Origin: Candidatus Latescibacterota bacterium
GTDB lineage: Bacteria; Latescibacterota; Latescibacteria; Latescibacterales; Latescibacteraceae
NCBI GenBank assembly: GCA_018656855.1
Contig: JABHYP010000148.1
Span: 1 to 5,739, forward strand
Length of the DNA stretch: 5,739 nucleotides
Direction of reading: 5' to 3'
Positions within the stretch are counted from its first letter, which is position 1. Each line of letters opens with the position of its first letter. The translations under genes were made by a program, and so were the position numbers. Of this stretch, positions 1-5,325 are shown piece by piece. The notes beneath the pieces are model-generated. The model was not told where the DNA came from and searched no databases. It was given only the letters and a program-made list of their open reading frames with translations.

Positions 1-2042
1 ATTACGAAAACAAAATCATCAGGCTCCCAGCCGCTCTTGAATACGGTTGTGCCCACATCCCTGAATATCTTTACAGGATTCTCATCGAACGGATCGTCGC
101 GGGGAACATCCTCGGTCTCATAAAGCACATCCATGAAAGTTTCACTTCTCTTCATGAAATTGTAAAACCATCCAAGCAAGGGATCTCTGTATTTTGGGAG
201 AAGCCATGCCCAGTTGGTGAGCGGACCCAAGCCCCCGCCCGAATCGCCGAAATAAAAATTTTTCTTTTCTTTGACCAGTCCTGCCCAGATCAGCTCTTTG
301 TAAGACCCGTTAAGCCTGCCGGACATATCAACCTTGAAAACGTTCTCAACTGCAGGCAGGCTCTCGGACCACGAATCCATGGAAAAATTATAGTAACCGT
401 ATCCCTCGCCATAAGCGCCGTCACGGTCGAGAGTTTTCTGAATAAGTTCATAATCCTTGAATATGGCGCCGGTGAAGTATGGTTCCATCTGCTTGACATC
501 AGACCCGTCGCCGTACATTGCAGCCTGGCACATAAGCGAGCCGCCGGTGATATGAGCAACCCAGTTTGAGGTGTTTGATGTCACAAGGTCATCTTCCACA
601 TATCCCTTGTGGCAGCCGAGGACGATATTTTTCATCATAGCGTCCCGGACAATCAGGCGTTCATTTTCATCCATGAGATCATATAATAGGTCGTAACCGA
701 CAGCTATCTTCATGCCCATTATTCCGACAGGATAATAAATATTACGACCGCGTTTAATCATCCAGGGGTGAAGCCAGTACGAGAATTTACTGACCTTTAC
801 AAACAGGTTTTTCGCGTATTCGCCGGCTTCACGGTCACCATGGAACGCATAAGCAAGGGCATTATTGTATATTGCGTTTCGCCAGGCGCCGATCCTGCTG
901 CCCGACCATGCGGTAAGCGTGGGCAGCCATATTTCATCAGGAAACTGGTCAATATCGAAAACAACTTCATCGAGAGGAACACGCTCACGAGATGACTTCG
1001 CCGAAGAAAGGATACCGTCATAAACCTTCTTAAACTTTTCGCTTTTGAGGCGATTCTCCACCCATGTTTTCTTTTCTGCATCAAACCATAGCCGTGGATG
1101 CCTGCCGCCTATGTTCCGGGGAGCTATATATATGGTGAATTCAGTGCTCGAAATCTCTTCTTTTCCCTTATACGCCGTTAGTGTGGCAAGATACAATCCT
1201 TCTTCATAATTGAGCTTCAGGCTGTTGAGCGCCCATTCTTTGTCCCTCTTTTTCAGAGTGGTTGACAGGGCTTTTTTCAAGTGATCGGTAAACAGCACGA
1301 TATCGAGCGTTACTTTACTCGCATCGAGCGGCCAGCTTCCCCGGAGTGTGAAACTGTCTCCCCTGTGGTAATGCTTTTTCGGTATATAGGGTTTCCATTC
1401 CGAAAGTTTGAACATTCCGGGCTCGGCGAATTGAAAGGCTGTAGCGCGAGCGCCCTTGAAAACAATATCATCGAGCCCTAAATAGATTGGCATTGCAGGA
1501 TCGGCGCCGGGGAATTTTGAAAGAACTGCAAGCGCATTGACCTTGATTTTATCCCTGCCGGCAAGATGGGGGTTTTCTCTGATAAAGTCACCGAAAGTAA
1601 CTGTTATTGACACCCACCGGTTGGTAGCCGGGTTGGAAATGGTATAATCCACTTTCCTTTCAGGGCCGGCAGCAAGCCTGACCTTGATAAACTCCGCATA
1701 AAGCTGTGTTTTCAGATAAAACCTGAGGGAAATTGCAGAGCCGGGCATAATGTACATATCAAGCTCTTTCAGCGCCCCGGCGTAGTTGTCAACGTTCGTG
1801 TAGGGAGTAACTTTCTGCACAATGGAAATATTGGGGTCTCCGGGCACGATGGTGTTGACACGAAAATTGGGATCATATGCTGTGTCCTGCCAGATGGGAT
1901 ATGATGCCCAGGCCGACAGTTCGCGGGTTTCAAAGTCCTGACTGTAGCTGAAAGGCTCCAGAACAACATCGGCAGAGACTGAACTTATCACGGTAACCGC
2001 TGCAAACGATAACATGGCGATAATGATTGTGTGAATCTTCAT
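1..2042 (-). CDS. Secreted heparinase II/III-like polysaccharide lyase, 3' end missing
   Basis: The open frame starts at ATG 2042-2040 and runs off the left edge after 680 codons. Residues 1-24 form a signal peptide (hydrophobic stretch, V-S-A before D25), so the protein is exported. Residues 25-205 look like a beta-rich carbohydrate-binding or galactose-binding-like domain (L-G-L-D-D-I-V-F at 188-195). Residues 210-308 look like an Ig/Fn3-type beta domain. H-P-R-L-W-F at 315-320 opens the alpha/alpha-toroid region typical of heparinase II/III-type proteins. S-N-T-S-N-W-V-A-H at 489-497 supplies N493 and H497, and G-E-G-Y-G-Y-Y at 545-551 supplies E546 and tyrosines. The His-to-Tyr gap of about 50-54 residues fits lyases of this superfamily, which use Asn/His and Tyr to beta-eliminate uronic-acid polysaccharides. 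D-V-G-T-T-V-F-K-S-G-W at 662-672 begins the C-terminal beta-sheet domain, which normally brings a further catalytic His that lies outside the window. The substrate (alginate, glycosaminoglycan, ulvan or other) cannot be told. A GGGGGG tract three bases before the ATG is a mediocre ribosome binding site. Confidence 0.85.
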   Translation of the reverse strand, partial: MKIHTIIIAMLSFAAVTVISSVSADVVLEPFSYSQDFETRELSAWASYPIWQDTAYDPNFRVNTIVPGDPNISIVQKVTPYTNVDNYAGALKELDMYIMPGSAISLRFYLKTQLYAEFIKVRLAAGPERKVDYTISNPATNRWVSITVTFGDFIRENPHLAGRDKIKVNALAVLSKFPGADPAMPIYLGLDDIVFKGARATAFQFAEPGMFKLSEWKPYIPKKHYHRGDSFTLRGSWPLDASKVTLDIVLFTDHLKKALSTTLKKRDKEWALNSLKLNYEEGLYLATLTAYKGKEEISSTEFTIYIAPRNIGGRHPRLWFDAEKKTWVENRLKSEKFKKVYDGILSSAKSSRERVPLDEVVFDIDQFPDEIWLPTLTAWSGSRIGAWRNAIYNNALAYAFHGDREAGEYAKNLFVKVSKFSYWLHPWMIKRGRNIYYPVGIMGMKIAVGYDLLYDLMDENERLIVRDAMMKNIVLGCHKGYVEDDLVTSNTSNWVAHITGGSLMCQAAMYGDGSDVKQMEPYFTGAIFKDYELIQKTLDRDGAYGEGYGYYNFSMDSWSESLPAVENVFKVDMSGRLNGSYKELIWAGLVKEKKNFYFGDSGGGLGPLTNWAWLLPKYRDPLLGWFYNFMKRSETFMDVLYETEDVPRDDPFDENPVKIFRDVGTTVFKSGWEPDDFVFV

Positions 2043-2100
2043 TTTCCCCCCGTTGTTTATTTATTTGTGTTTTATTAACAAATTGTATTATCATCTGTAA

Positions 2101-2127
2101 ATTATACCTATTAACCTTTTGTATCAA
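2101..2127 (-). promoter_or_regulatory. Sigma70-type promoter for the lyase gene
   Basis: Reading the minus strand, TTGATA (2127-2122) and a perfect TATAAT (2106-2101) are separated by 15 bases, slightly short of the usual 16-18. Transcription would start near 2094 and give a leader of about 50 bases before the ATG at 2042. The spacer contains GGTTAATA, whose complement is part of a TATTAAC direct repeat. The perfect -10 box and its position make this a plausible promoter, but the genome is AT-rich here and chance matches are common. Confidence 0.5.
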
Positions 2128-2147
2128 GAGTATTTTTTATTATATCT
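2119..2147 (+). promoter_or_regulatory. Weak candidate promoter for the AGCS symporter
   Basis: TTGTAT (2119-2124) and TATATC (2141-2146) lie 16 bases apart, about 50 bases before the preferred start at 2200. Each box matches four of six consensus bases. The -35 box overlaps the -35 box of the divergent lyase promoter on the other strand, so the two promoters would compete or share a regulator if both are real. This is the best of several weak plus-strand options in the divergent region. Confidence 0.25.
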
Positions 2148-2184
2148 GAAATTTTGGGTTTTGAATTACACTCCCACCTTAAAA

Positions 2185-2199
2185 GGGAAGGAAAGAAAA
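2185..2199 (+). promoter_or_regulatory. Ribosome binding site that decides the AGCS start
   Basis: The purine-rich run GGGAAGGAAAGAAAA ends directly before TTG 2200. Its AAGGA core (2188-2192) lies seven bases from that codon, which is ideal spacing. A second in-frame TTG at 2206 would have 13-base spacing and is less likely. Confidence 0.7.
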
Positions 2200-3579
2200 T
2201 TGGAATTGTTTCATACGATTCTTGTAAAGGTTTCAGACTTTTTATGGGGCATTCCCCTCATGATAGCCCTTATCGGCACGGGTCTGTATCTGACGATAAC
2301 TCTTGGTTTTGTGCAGTTCAGACACCTGCCGAAATCACTTCGGATGATTTTTCTGCCGCCCCACGATGAAAGCAGCCCCGGGGATATTTCCCATTTCCAG
2401 GCGTTAATGACAGCGCTTGCCGCTACTGTCGGTACCGGCAATATCGCGGGTGTGGGAACCGCTGTGGCAATGGGTGGGCCCGGCGCCATGTTCTGGATGT
2501 GGATTACAGGTTTGGTCGGTATGGCAACGAAATATTCGGAGGCGGTACTTGCCATTCGCTACCGGATTGTCCAGTCTGACGGCTCATCTGCCGGTGGGCC
2601 GATGTACTATATTGAAAAGGGATTAAATAGTAAAAACCTGGCGGTTGCATTTGCGGTGTGCGCCAGTGTCGCCGCATTCGGAACAGGGAACATGATCCAG
2701 TCGAATTCCGTGGCGGAAGCTATTAACGGCGCTTTCGGCGTTCCGCACTGGATTACCGGCATCGTTATTGCCATACTTGCTGGAATTGTTATTATCGGCG
2801 GAATAAAATCCATCGGCAGGGTTACTCAGTTTTTAGTGCCAATTATGATAGTTTTTTACATGATAGCCGGACTCACCGCAGTTATCGCGAATCTCAACCT
2901 TCTTCCTTCCGCGATCAAGGCAATTTTCGTACATGCCTTCACAGGAAGGGCGGTTTTTGGAGGAGTTGTCGGAGCAGGTATAAAGGAGTCAATGCGTTTC
3001 GGTCTCGCAAGAGGCCTCCTGTCAAACGAAAGCGGGCAAGGATCATCGCCTATCGCCGCCGCTGCCGCAAGAACAAATCATCCGGTCACCCAGGCGCTCG
3101 TGTCCATGACTCAGACATTTATCGATACGCTCGTTGTATGTTCGATGACCGGCTTCATAATCATTATGTCACAATCTCTTGATGGAAACGCCACCGGCGC
3201 TAAACTGACCGCAATCTCATTCAATACTCTATTAAACTCTGAAATAGGCGGCCTGGTAACCGCTATAAGCCTTGCCGTGTTCGCGTATTCAACGCTGCTC
3301 GGGTGGAGTTATTACGGCGAGATTGCGATGGAATATATTTTCGGCCTGTCGATGATGGCGTATTACCGAACCGCGTTTGTCATCTTTATTTTTCTCGGCG
3401 CAGTGATCAAGCTGGAAACCGTATGGTTGTTTTCCGATATTATGAACGCCCTCATGGCACTGCCCAATCTGATAGCGCTCGTGCTCCTCGGCAGTGAGAT
3501 TCGAAAAATACATAAAGATTATTTTTCAGAGCAGCCGCTGTCACAGAAAAAGTATACTGTCAATTCGGCTAATTTATAA
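2200..3579 (+). CDS. Sodium:alanine/glycine symporter, AGCS family
   Basis: This is a complete 459-residue inner-membrane transporter of the alanine-or-glycine:cation symporter family, which imports small neutral amino acids with Na+. The length and the series of about ten hydrophobic segments fit the family. Recognisable conserved stretches are T-V-G-T-G-N-I-A-G-V at 76-85, G-G-P-G-A-M-F-W-M-W at 92-101, A-G-G-P-M-Y-Y-I at 131-138, G-T-G-N-M-I-Q-S-N-S at 161-170 (its Gln lies in the substrate-binding region of the family), R-G-L-L-S-N-E-S-G-Q-G-S at 271-282, and Y-S-T-L-L-G-W-S-Y-Y-G-E at 363-374. I chose TTG 2200 because AAGGA at 2188-2192 sits seven bases upstream and family members begin at about this point. 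An upstream in-frame TTG at 2119 would add 27 poorly conserved-looking residues and has no ribosome binding site. The first in-frame ATG falls inside the first membrane helix. The exact substrate (Ala, Gly, Gln or other) is not decidable. The gene is monocistronic, with a terminator 24 bases after the stop. Confidence 0.95.
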   Translation: MELFHTILVKVSDFLWGIPLMIALIGTGLYLTITLGFVQFRHLPKSLRMIFLPPHDESSPGDISHFQALMTALAATVGTGNIAGVGTAVAMGGPGAMFWMWITGLVGMATKYSEAVLAIRYRIVQSDGSSAGGPMYYIEKGLNSKNLAVAFAVCASVAAFGTGNMIQSNSVAEAINGAFGVPHWITGIVIAILAGIVIIGGIKSIGRVTQFLVPIMIVFYMIAGLTAVIANLNLLPSAIKAIFVHAFTGRAVFGGVVGAGIKESMRFGLARGLLSNESGQGSSPIAAAAARTNHPVTQALVSMTQTFIDTLVVCSMTGFIIIMSQSLDGNATGAKLTAISFNTLLNSEIGGLVTAISLAVFAYSTLLGWSYYGEIAMEYIFGLSMMAYYRTAFVIFIFLGAVIKLETVWLFSDIMNALMALPNLIALVLLGSEIRKIHKDYFSEQPLSQKKYTVNSANL

Positions 3580-3603
3580 AATTGGCACATGTTGAAATAT
3601 ATT

Positions 3604-3652
3604 GTCTAAACCGTTTCGCTGCGTTGCAGCGCAACGGTTTAGACTGTTTTTT
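3604..3652 (+). terminator. Strong rho-independent terminator after the AGCS gene
   Basis: GTCTAAACCGTT (3604-3615) pairs perfectly with AACGGTTTAGAC (3633-3644). After one T/C mismatch, CGCTGC (3617-3622) pairs with GCAGCG (3626-3631) around a three-base loop. This gives about 18 base pairs, followed by TG and six T (3647-3652). The hairpin starts 24 bases after the TAA of the symporter gene. No T-run lies on the other side, so termination acts only on plus-strand transcripts. Confidence 0.92.
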
Positions 3653-3901
3653 AGAAAATGCTCATTTAACAAGTCCTCTCTTCAAGCTACATTTGAATAT
3701 TGATTAAGATTATAACAATAGAATATTTATCAAATTTTTTTAATTTTACAGCCTCACTTCCTCTTTCCATATATCGGTTTTTCCATTATATTACGTTTAG
3801 AATAACTTCATATCCCTCTTTGAACGACACATAAATGGGCAAAATGATAAGTGAAAAATATTGAGTACACAATTCTTAATGCTCAACACTAAAATTTGAC
3901 A
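3653..3901. other. AT-rich intergenic region, no gene seen
   Basis: This spacer lies between the symporter terminator and the UVR gene. Stops are dense in all frames and no RNA gene is recognisable. The septamer GAATATT occurs twice (3694-3700 and 3721-3727). The best promoter guess for the UVR gene is TTGAAC (3820-3825), then 17 bases, then AATGAT (3843-3848). Each box matches four of six bases, so it is weak. Confidence 0.6.
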
Positions 3902-3915
3902 TCGGAGTTCTCCGA
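3902..3915 (+). promoter_or_regulatory. Hairpin enclosing the ribosome binding site of the UVR gene
   Basis: TCGGAGTTCTCCGA is a near-perfect palindrome: TCGGA (3902-3906) and TCCGA (3911-3915) pair around GTTC. The only good Shine-Dalgarno-like sequence for the gene, GGAG (3904-3907), lies in the left arm. It is 12 bases from ATG 3920, rather far. Pairing could limit translation, or the palindrome could be a protein-binding site. Only the sequence symmetry is observed. Confidence 0.4.
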
Positions 3916-3919
3916 CACC

Positions 3920-4687
3920 ATGACCGAGGACATAGAACACATCCTTAAAAGCTGGGCGTATGATCCCGGAGAAGATCTCGTCGTTCGTATTATCGACGGG
4001 AAGGACGGTCAGAAGCTCCAGATGCGTATCGATATGGGTATAATACAGATGGCGCTGGATGGAAATCCCACTGGCGAAGGCCCGGAAAATTTCGAGACAT
4101 GGTTCGAATACTACCAGCATCAGCAGAAGCAGGTTGAAGATAACGATGTTGAGGATTTTTTCACCCTGGATGAAGAGAGCTGCCAGACCCTGCGCCGTGA
4201 AGCAGTACACTACTACTACCGCTATTTAAGCCTCATGAAACTCGGGGATTACAAACGCGTGATCTGTGACACAGACCGTAACTGCCGGGTTTTTGCGTTC
4301 ATGAAGAAATATGCCGCAAGCGAGATGGATCGCTGGTCGCTCGACCAGTATCGTCCGTACGTCATCATGATGAATACACGCGCAAACGCATCTCTCACAA
4401 TCAAAGAAGGACAGTCCTCAAAAGACTCAAAAACACCTCTTGAAAAAGCCCTGGAATTCATAGATGAAGGCATCGGAAAAATTATAGGATTTTACGAAGA
4501 ATACGGTATTTCATCTGAAGCGGAAAACTCCATTGAACTTTCCGTCCTGAAAGCCCTTAAAACCGAATTTATTCGAAACATACCAATGTCCCCCGAAGAG
4601 CTGCTCAAAAAGGCTGTCAGTGATGAGCGTTTCGAGGATGCGGCAGCGCTCCGCGATATTATCCGTTTGAAACATAAAAGTAATTAG
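3920..4687 (+). CDS. UVR-motif protein of unknown function
   Basis: This 255-residue soluble, acidic protein has no signal peptide and no membrane helix. The C-terminus (about 224-252) carries a UVR motif, P-E-E-L-L-K-K-A-V then E-R-F-E-D-A-A-A-L-R-D-I-I-R-L, the helical hairpin by which UvrB and UvrC interact and which also occurs in McsA and ClpC-type proteins. No nuclease, helicase or kinase motif is present. The N-terminal part contains Q-M-R-I-D-M-G-I-I-Q-M-A-L-D-G (35-49), F-E-T-W-F-E-Y-Y (58-65), Y-Y-Y-R-Y-L-S-L (98-105) and D-R-W-S-L-D-Q-Y-R-P-Y-V (137-148). From memory these resemble conserved blocks of proteins loosely annotated as 'DNA helicase UvrBC' or 'UVR domain-containing', although no helicase is seen. 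A role in DNA repair or as a protein adaptor is only a guess. ATG 3920 is preferred because homologues as I recall them begin close to the E-H-I-L-K segment. TTG 3896 would add eight residues and has no ribosome binding site. The gene stands alone. Confidence 0.85.
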   Translation: MTEDIEHILKSWAYDPGEDLVVRIIDGKDGQKLQMRIDMGIIQMALDGNPTGEGPENFETWFEYYQHQQKQVEDNDVEDFFTLDEESCQTLRREAVHYYYRYLSLMKLGDYKRVICDTDRNCRVFAFMKKYAASEMDRWSLDQYRPYVIMMNTRANASLTIKEGQSSKDSKTPLEKALEFIDEGIGKIIGFYEEYGISSEAENSIELSVLKALKTEFIRNIPMSPEELLKKAVSDERFEDAAALRDIIRLKHKSN

Positions 4688-4695
4688 TATTGTCT

Positions 4696-4724
4696 GTAAA
4701 GCTTTGCTATATATCTTTACTTTT
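4696..4724 (+). terminator. Weak candidate terminator after the UVR gene
   Basis: GTAAAG (4696-4701) pairs with CTTTAC (4715-4720) around a 13-base loop, followed by TTTT (4721-4724). It starts eight bases after the TAG stop, the right place for a terminator. The stem has only two G-C pairs and the T-run is short, so it is weak. Confidence 0.3.
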
Positions 4725-4838
4725 CATACCCTGATAATGTAGTGAATATTTCTCCTCTGTATAGCCTCATCATCAAAAGAGCAATTTGGACGCTTCGTAT
4801 TCATTTTATACCACCTCATATTATTCTTGCATTCATAG

Positions 4839-4857
4839 TCAAAGTAATTCACTTTGA
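4839..4857. repeat. Inverted repeat, 7-bp arms
   Basis: TCAAAGT (4839-4845) and ACTTTGA (4851-4857) are perfect inverted repeats around AATTC. A G-T and an A-T pair could extend the stem outward. The T-rich, interrupted tail TTTCTTCTTC follows, so it could act as a poor terminator on the plus strand or as an operator. It is the first of three palindromes in a row. Confidence 0.4.
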
Positions 4858-4871
4858 TTTCTTCTTCAGAT

Positions 4872-4894
4872 ATCATCGATGATTTGTCGCGACA
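4872..4894. repeat. Two adjacent perfect palindromes
   Basis: ATCATCGATGAT (4872-4883) is a perfect 12-base palindrome. One base later comes TGTCGCGACA (4885-4894), a perfect 10-base palindrome. They sit exactly where AT-rich intergenic DNA gives way to the more GC-rich coding-like island. Either could arise by chance in a window this size; the adjacency is what stands out. Confidence 0.5.
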
Positions 4895-4998
4895 CATGGA
4901 AAACTAAGGATTACCGTCCCGCGGTTAATAGCGGCGGGGAACTTATTACCGATAAACCTGCAATATTGGAAGTGAAATACGGCAAGGATAAAGAATGA
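4879..4998 (+). pseudogene. Short coding-like island, probable gene remnant or 39-aa ORF
   Basis: The frame ending at TGA 4996-4998 is open back to 4858, with an ATG at 4879 giving 39 residues. From D-T-W-K-T-K-D-Y-R-P (residues 5-14) to the end L-E-V-K-Y-G-K-D-K-E, the translation looks like the C-terminal end of a soluble protein, and the base composition is richer in GC than either side. No ribosome binding site precedes ATG 4879, and the translation upstream of 4888 loses protein-like character. I therefore favour a 3' remnant of a deleted gene over a functional small gene. I do not recognise the family. The opposite strand is also open for about 40 codons here, but its translation looks less natural. 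Confidence 0.4.
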
Positions 4999-5030
4999 AA
5001 AAAACACCATAATTATACTACACAATAAAT

Positions 5031-5059
5031 AAAAAACTTGCAGACACGGTTTTGCAAGT
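5031..5059 (-). terminator. Terminator-like hairpin on the minus strand
   Basis: ACTTGCA (5036-5042) and TGCAAGT (5053-5059) form a perfect 7-bp stem around a 10-base loop. On the minus strand the stem is followed at once by six T (complement of A at 5031-5036, the innermost shared with the stem) and further T-rich DNA, the form of an intrinsic terminator. No minus-strand gene lies upstream to be terminated, so it may be chance or may end an unrecognised transcript. Confidence 0.3.
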
Positions 5060-5064
5060 ATAAT
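5038..5064 (+). promoter_or_regulatory. Candidate plus-strand promoter upstream of the MFS gene
   Basis: TTGCAG (5038-5043) and a perfect TATAAT (5059-5064) are 15 bases apart. A transcript from here would carry a leader of about 255 bases before ATG 5326, which is long. The -35 half is poor, and the element overlaps the hairpin at 5036-5059, so confidence is low. A nearer but weaker option is TTGCGC (5256-5261) with TATCAA (5277-5282). Confidence 0.25.
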
Positions 5065-5134
5065 TTAAGTAAATATCTTAAAGATTTTGCTTTGCAATTC
5101 ACATACAGGCAAATTATTATTCCTGAGCAGTAGC

Positions 5135-5157
5135 TGTGTATTTTATTTCAATACACA
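5135..5157. repeat. Inverted repeat, 8-bp arms
   Basis: TGTGTATT (5135-5142) and AATACACA (5150-5157) are perfect inverted repeats around TTATTTC. No clean T-run follows, so this looks more like a regulator-binding site or leader hairpin than a terminator. Its regulator, if any, is unknown. Confidence 0.45.
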
Positions 5158-5240
5158 TTGATTTTATACAGTCATTTGTCAGCTTGTTCTCAAATGAAAG
5201 GGGGGGTAAAAGCTGGAATAATAAGTTAATTTGCCTTACA

Positions 5241-5266
5241 TAACAGCGGTTCTGCTTGCGCCGTTA
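5241..5266. repeat. Imperfect inverted repeat upstream of the MFS gene
   Basis: TAACAGCG (5241-5248) and CGCCGTTA (5259-5266) pair except for one A/C mismatch, around a 10-base loop. It lies 59 bases before the start codon, where an operator would fit. Confidence 0.3.
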
Positions 5267-5314
5267 CATCAAATTCTATCAAAATTGGGGCGTTGTTTTA
5301 ATAACGTTCCTGTT

Positions 5315-5320
5315 GGAGGA
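5315..5320 (+). promoter_or_regulatory. Strong ribosome binding site of the MFS gene
   Basis: GGAGGA is a near-consensus anti-16S match with five-base spacing to ATG 5326. It is the clearest ribosome binding site in the window and shows that the organism uses standard Shine-Dalgarno initiation. Confidence 0.85.
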
Positions 5321-5325
5321 AACAG

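Larger units (their letters stand above)
4688..5325. other. 638-bp intergenic region with remnant and inverted repeats
   Basis: No intact gene is visible between the UVR gene and the putative MFS gene. From left to right it holds a weak terminator, a cluster of three palindromes (4839-4894), the coding-like island up to 4998, then about 325 bases of AT-rich DNA with three further inverted repeats leading to the transporter start. A run of seven G (5200-5206) lies in the last part. No tRNA or known riboswitch core was recognised by eye. Confidence 0.6.

Noticed and set aside
797..1084. Open frames inside the lyase gene on both strands
   Set aside because: The lyase reading frame is continuous for 680 codons with coherent domains. 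The other frames give low-complexity or Arg/Cys-rich products typical of shadows.
3879..3899. Six-codon upstream ORF (M-L-N-T-K-I) before the UVR gene
   Set aside because: It has no ribosome binding site and no features of a regulatory leader peptide such as repeated codons for one amino acid.
3896..3901. Perfect TTGACA -35 box, whose first three bases are also a TTG start option
   Set aside because: No -10 box lies 15-19 bases downstream (that position is the start of the UVR gene), and the TTG has no ribosome binding site.
3797..4210. 137-codon minus-strand open frame
   Set aside because: It is antisense to the UVR gene, whose plus-strand translation has a recognisable UVR motif. The minus-strand product has no recognisable domain.
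5194..5229. Eleven-codon ORF containing a run of seven G, considered as a phase-variable leader
   Set aside because: It is too short, has no ribosome binding site, and the G-run is not inside or next to a real start codon or promoter spacer that I can support.
4688..5325. Possible tRNA, CRISPR or riboswitch in the long gap
   Set aside because: I could see no T-loop motif with a cloverleaf, no regularly spaced direct repeats and no known aptamer core.
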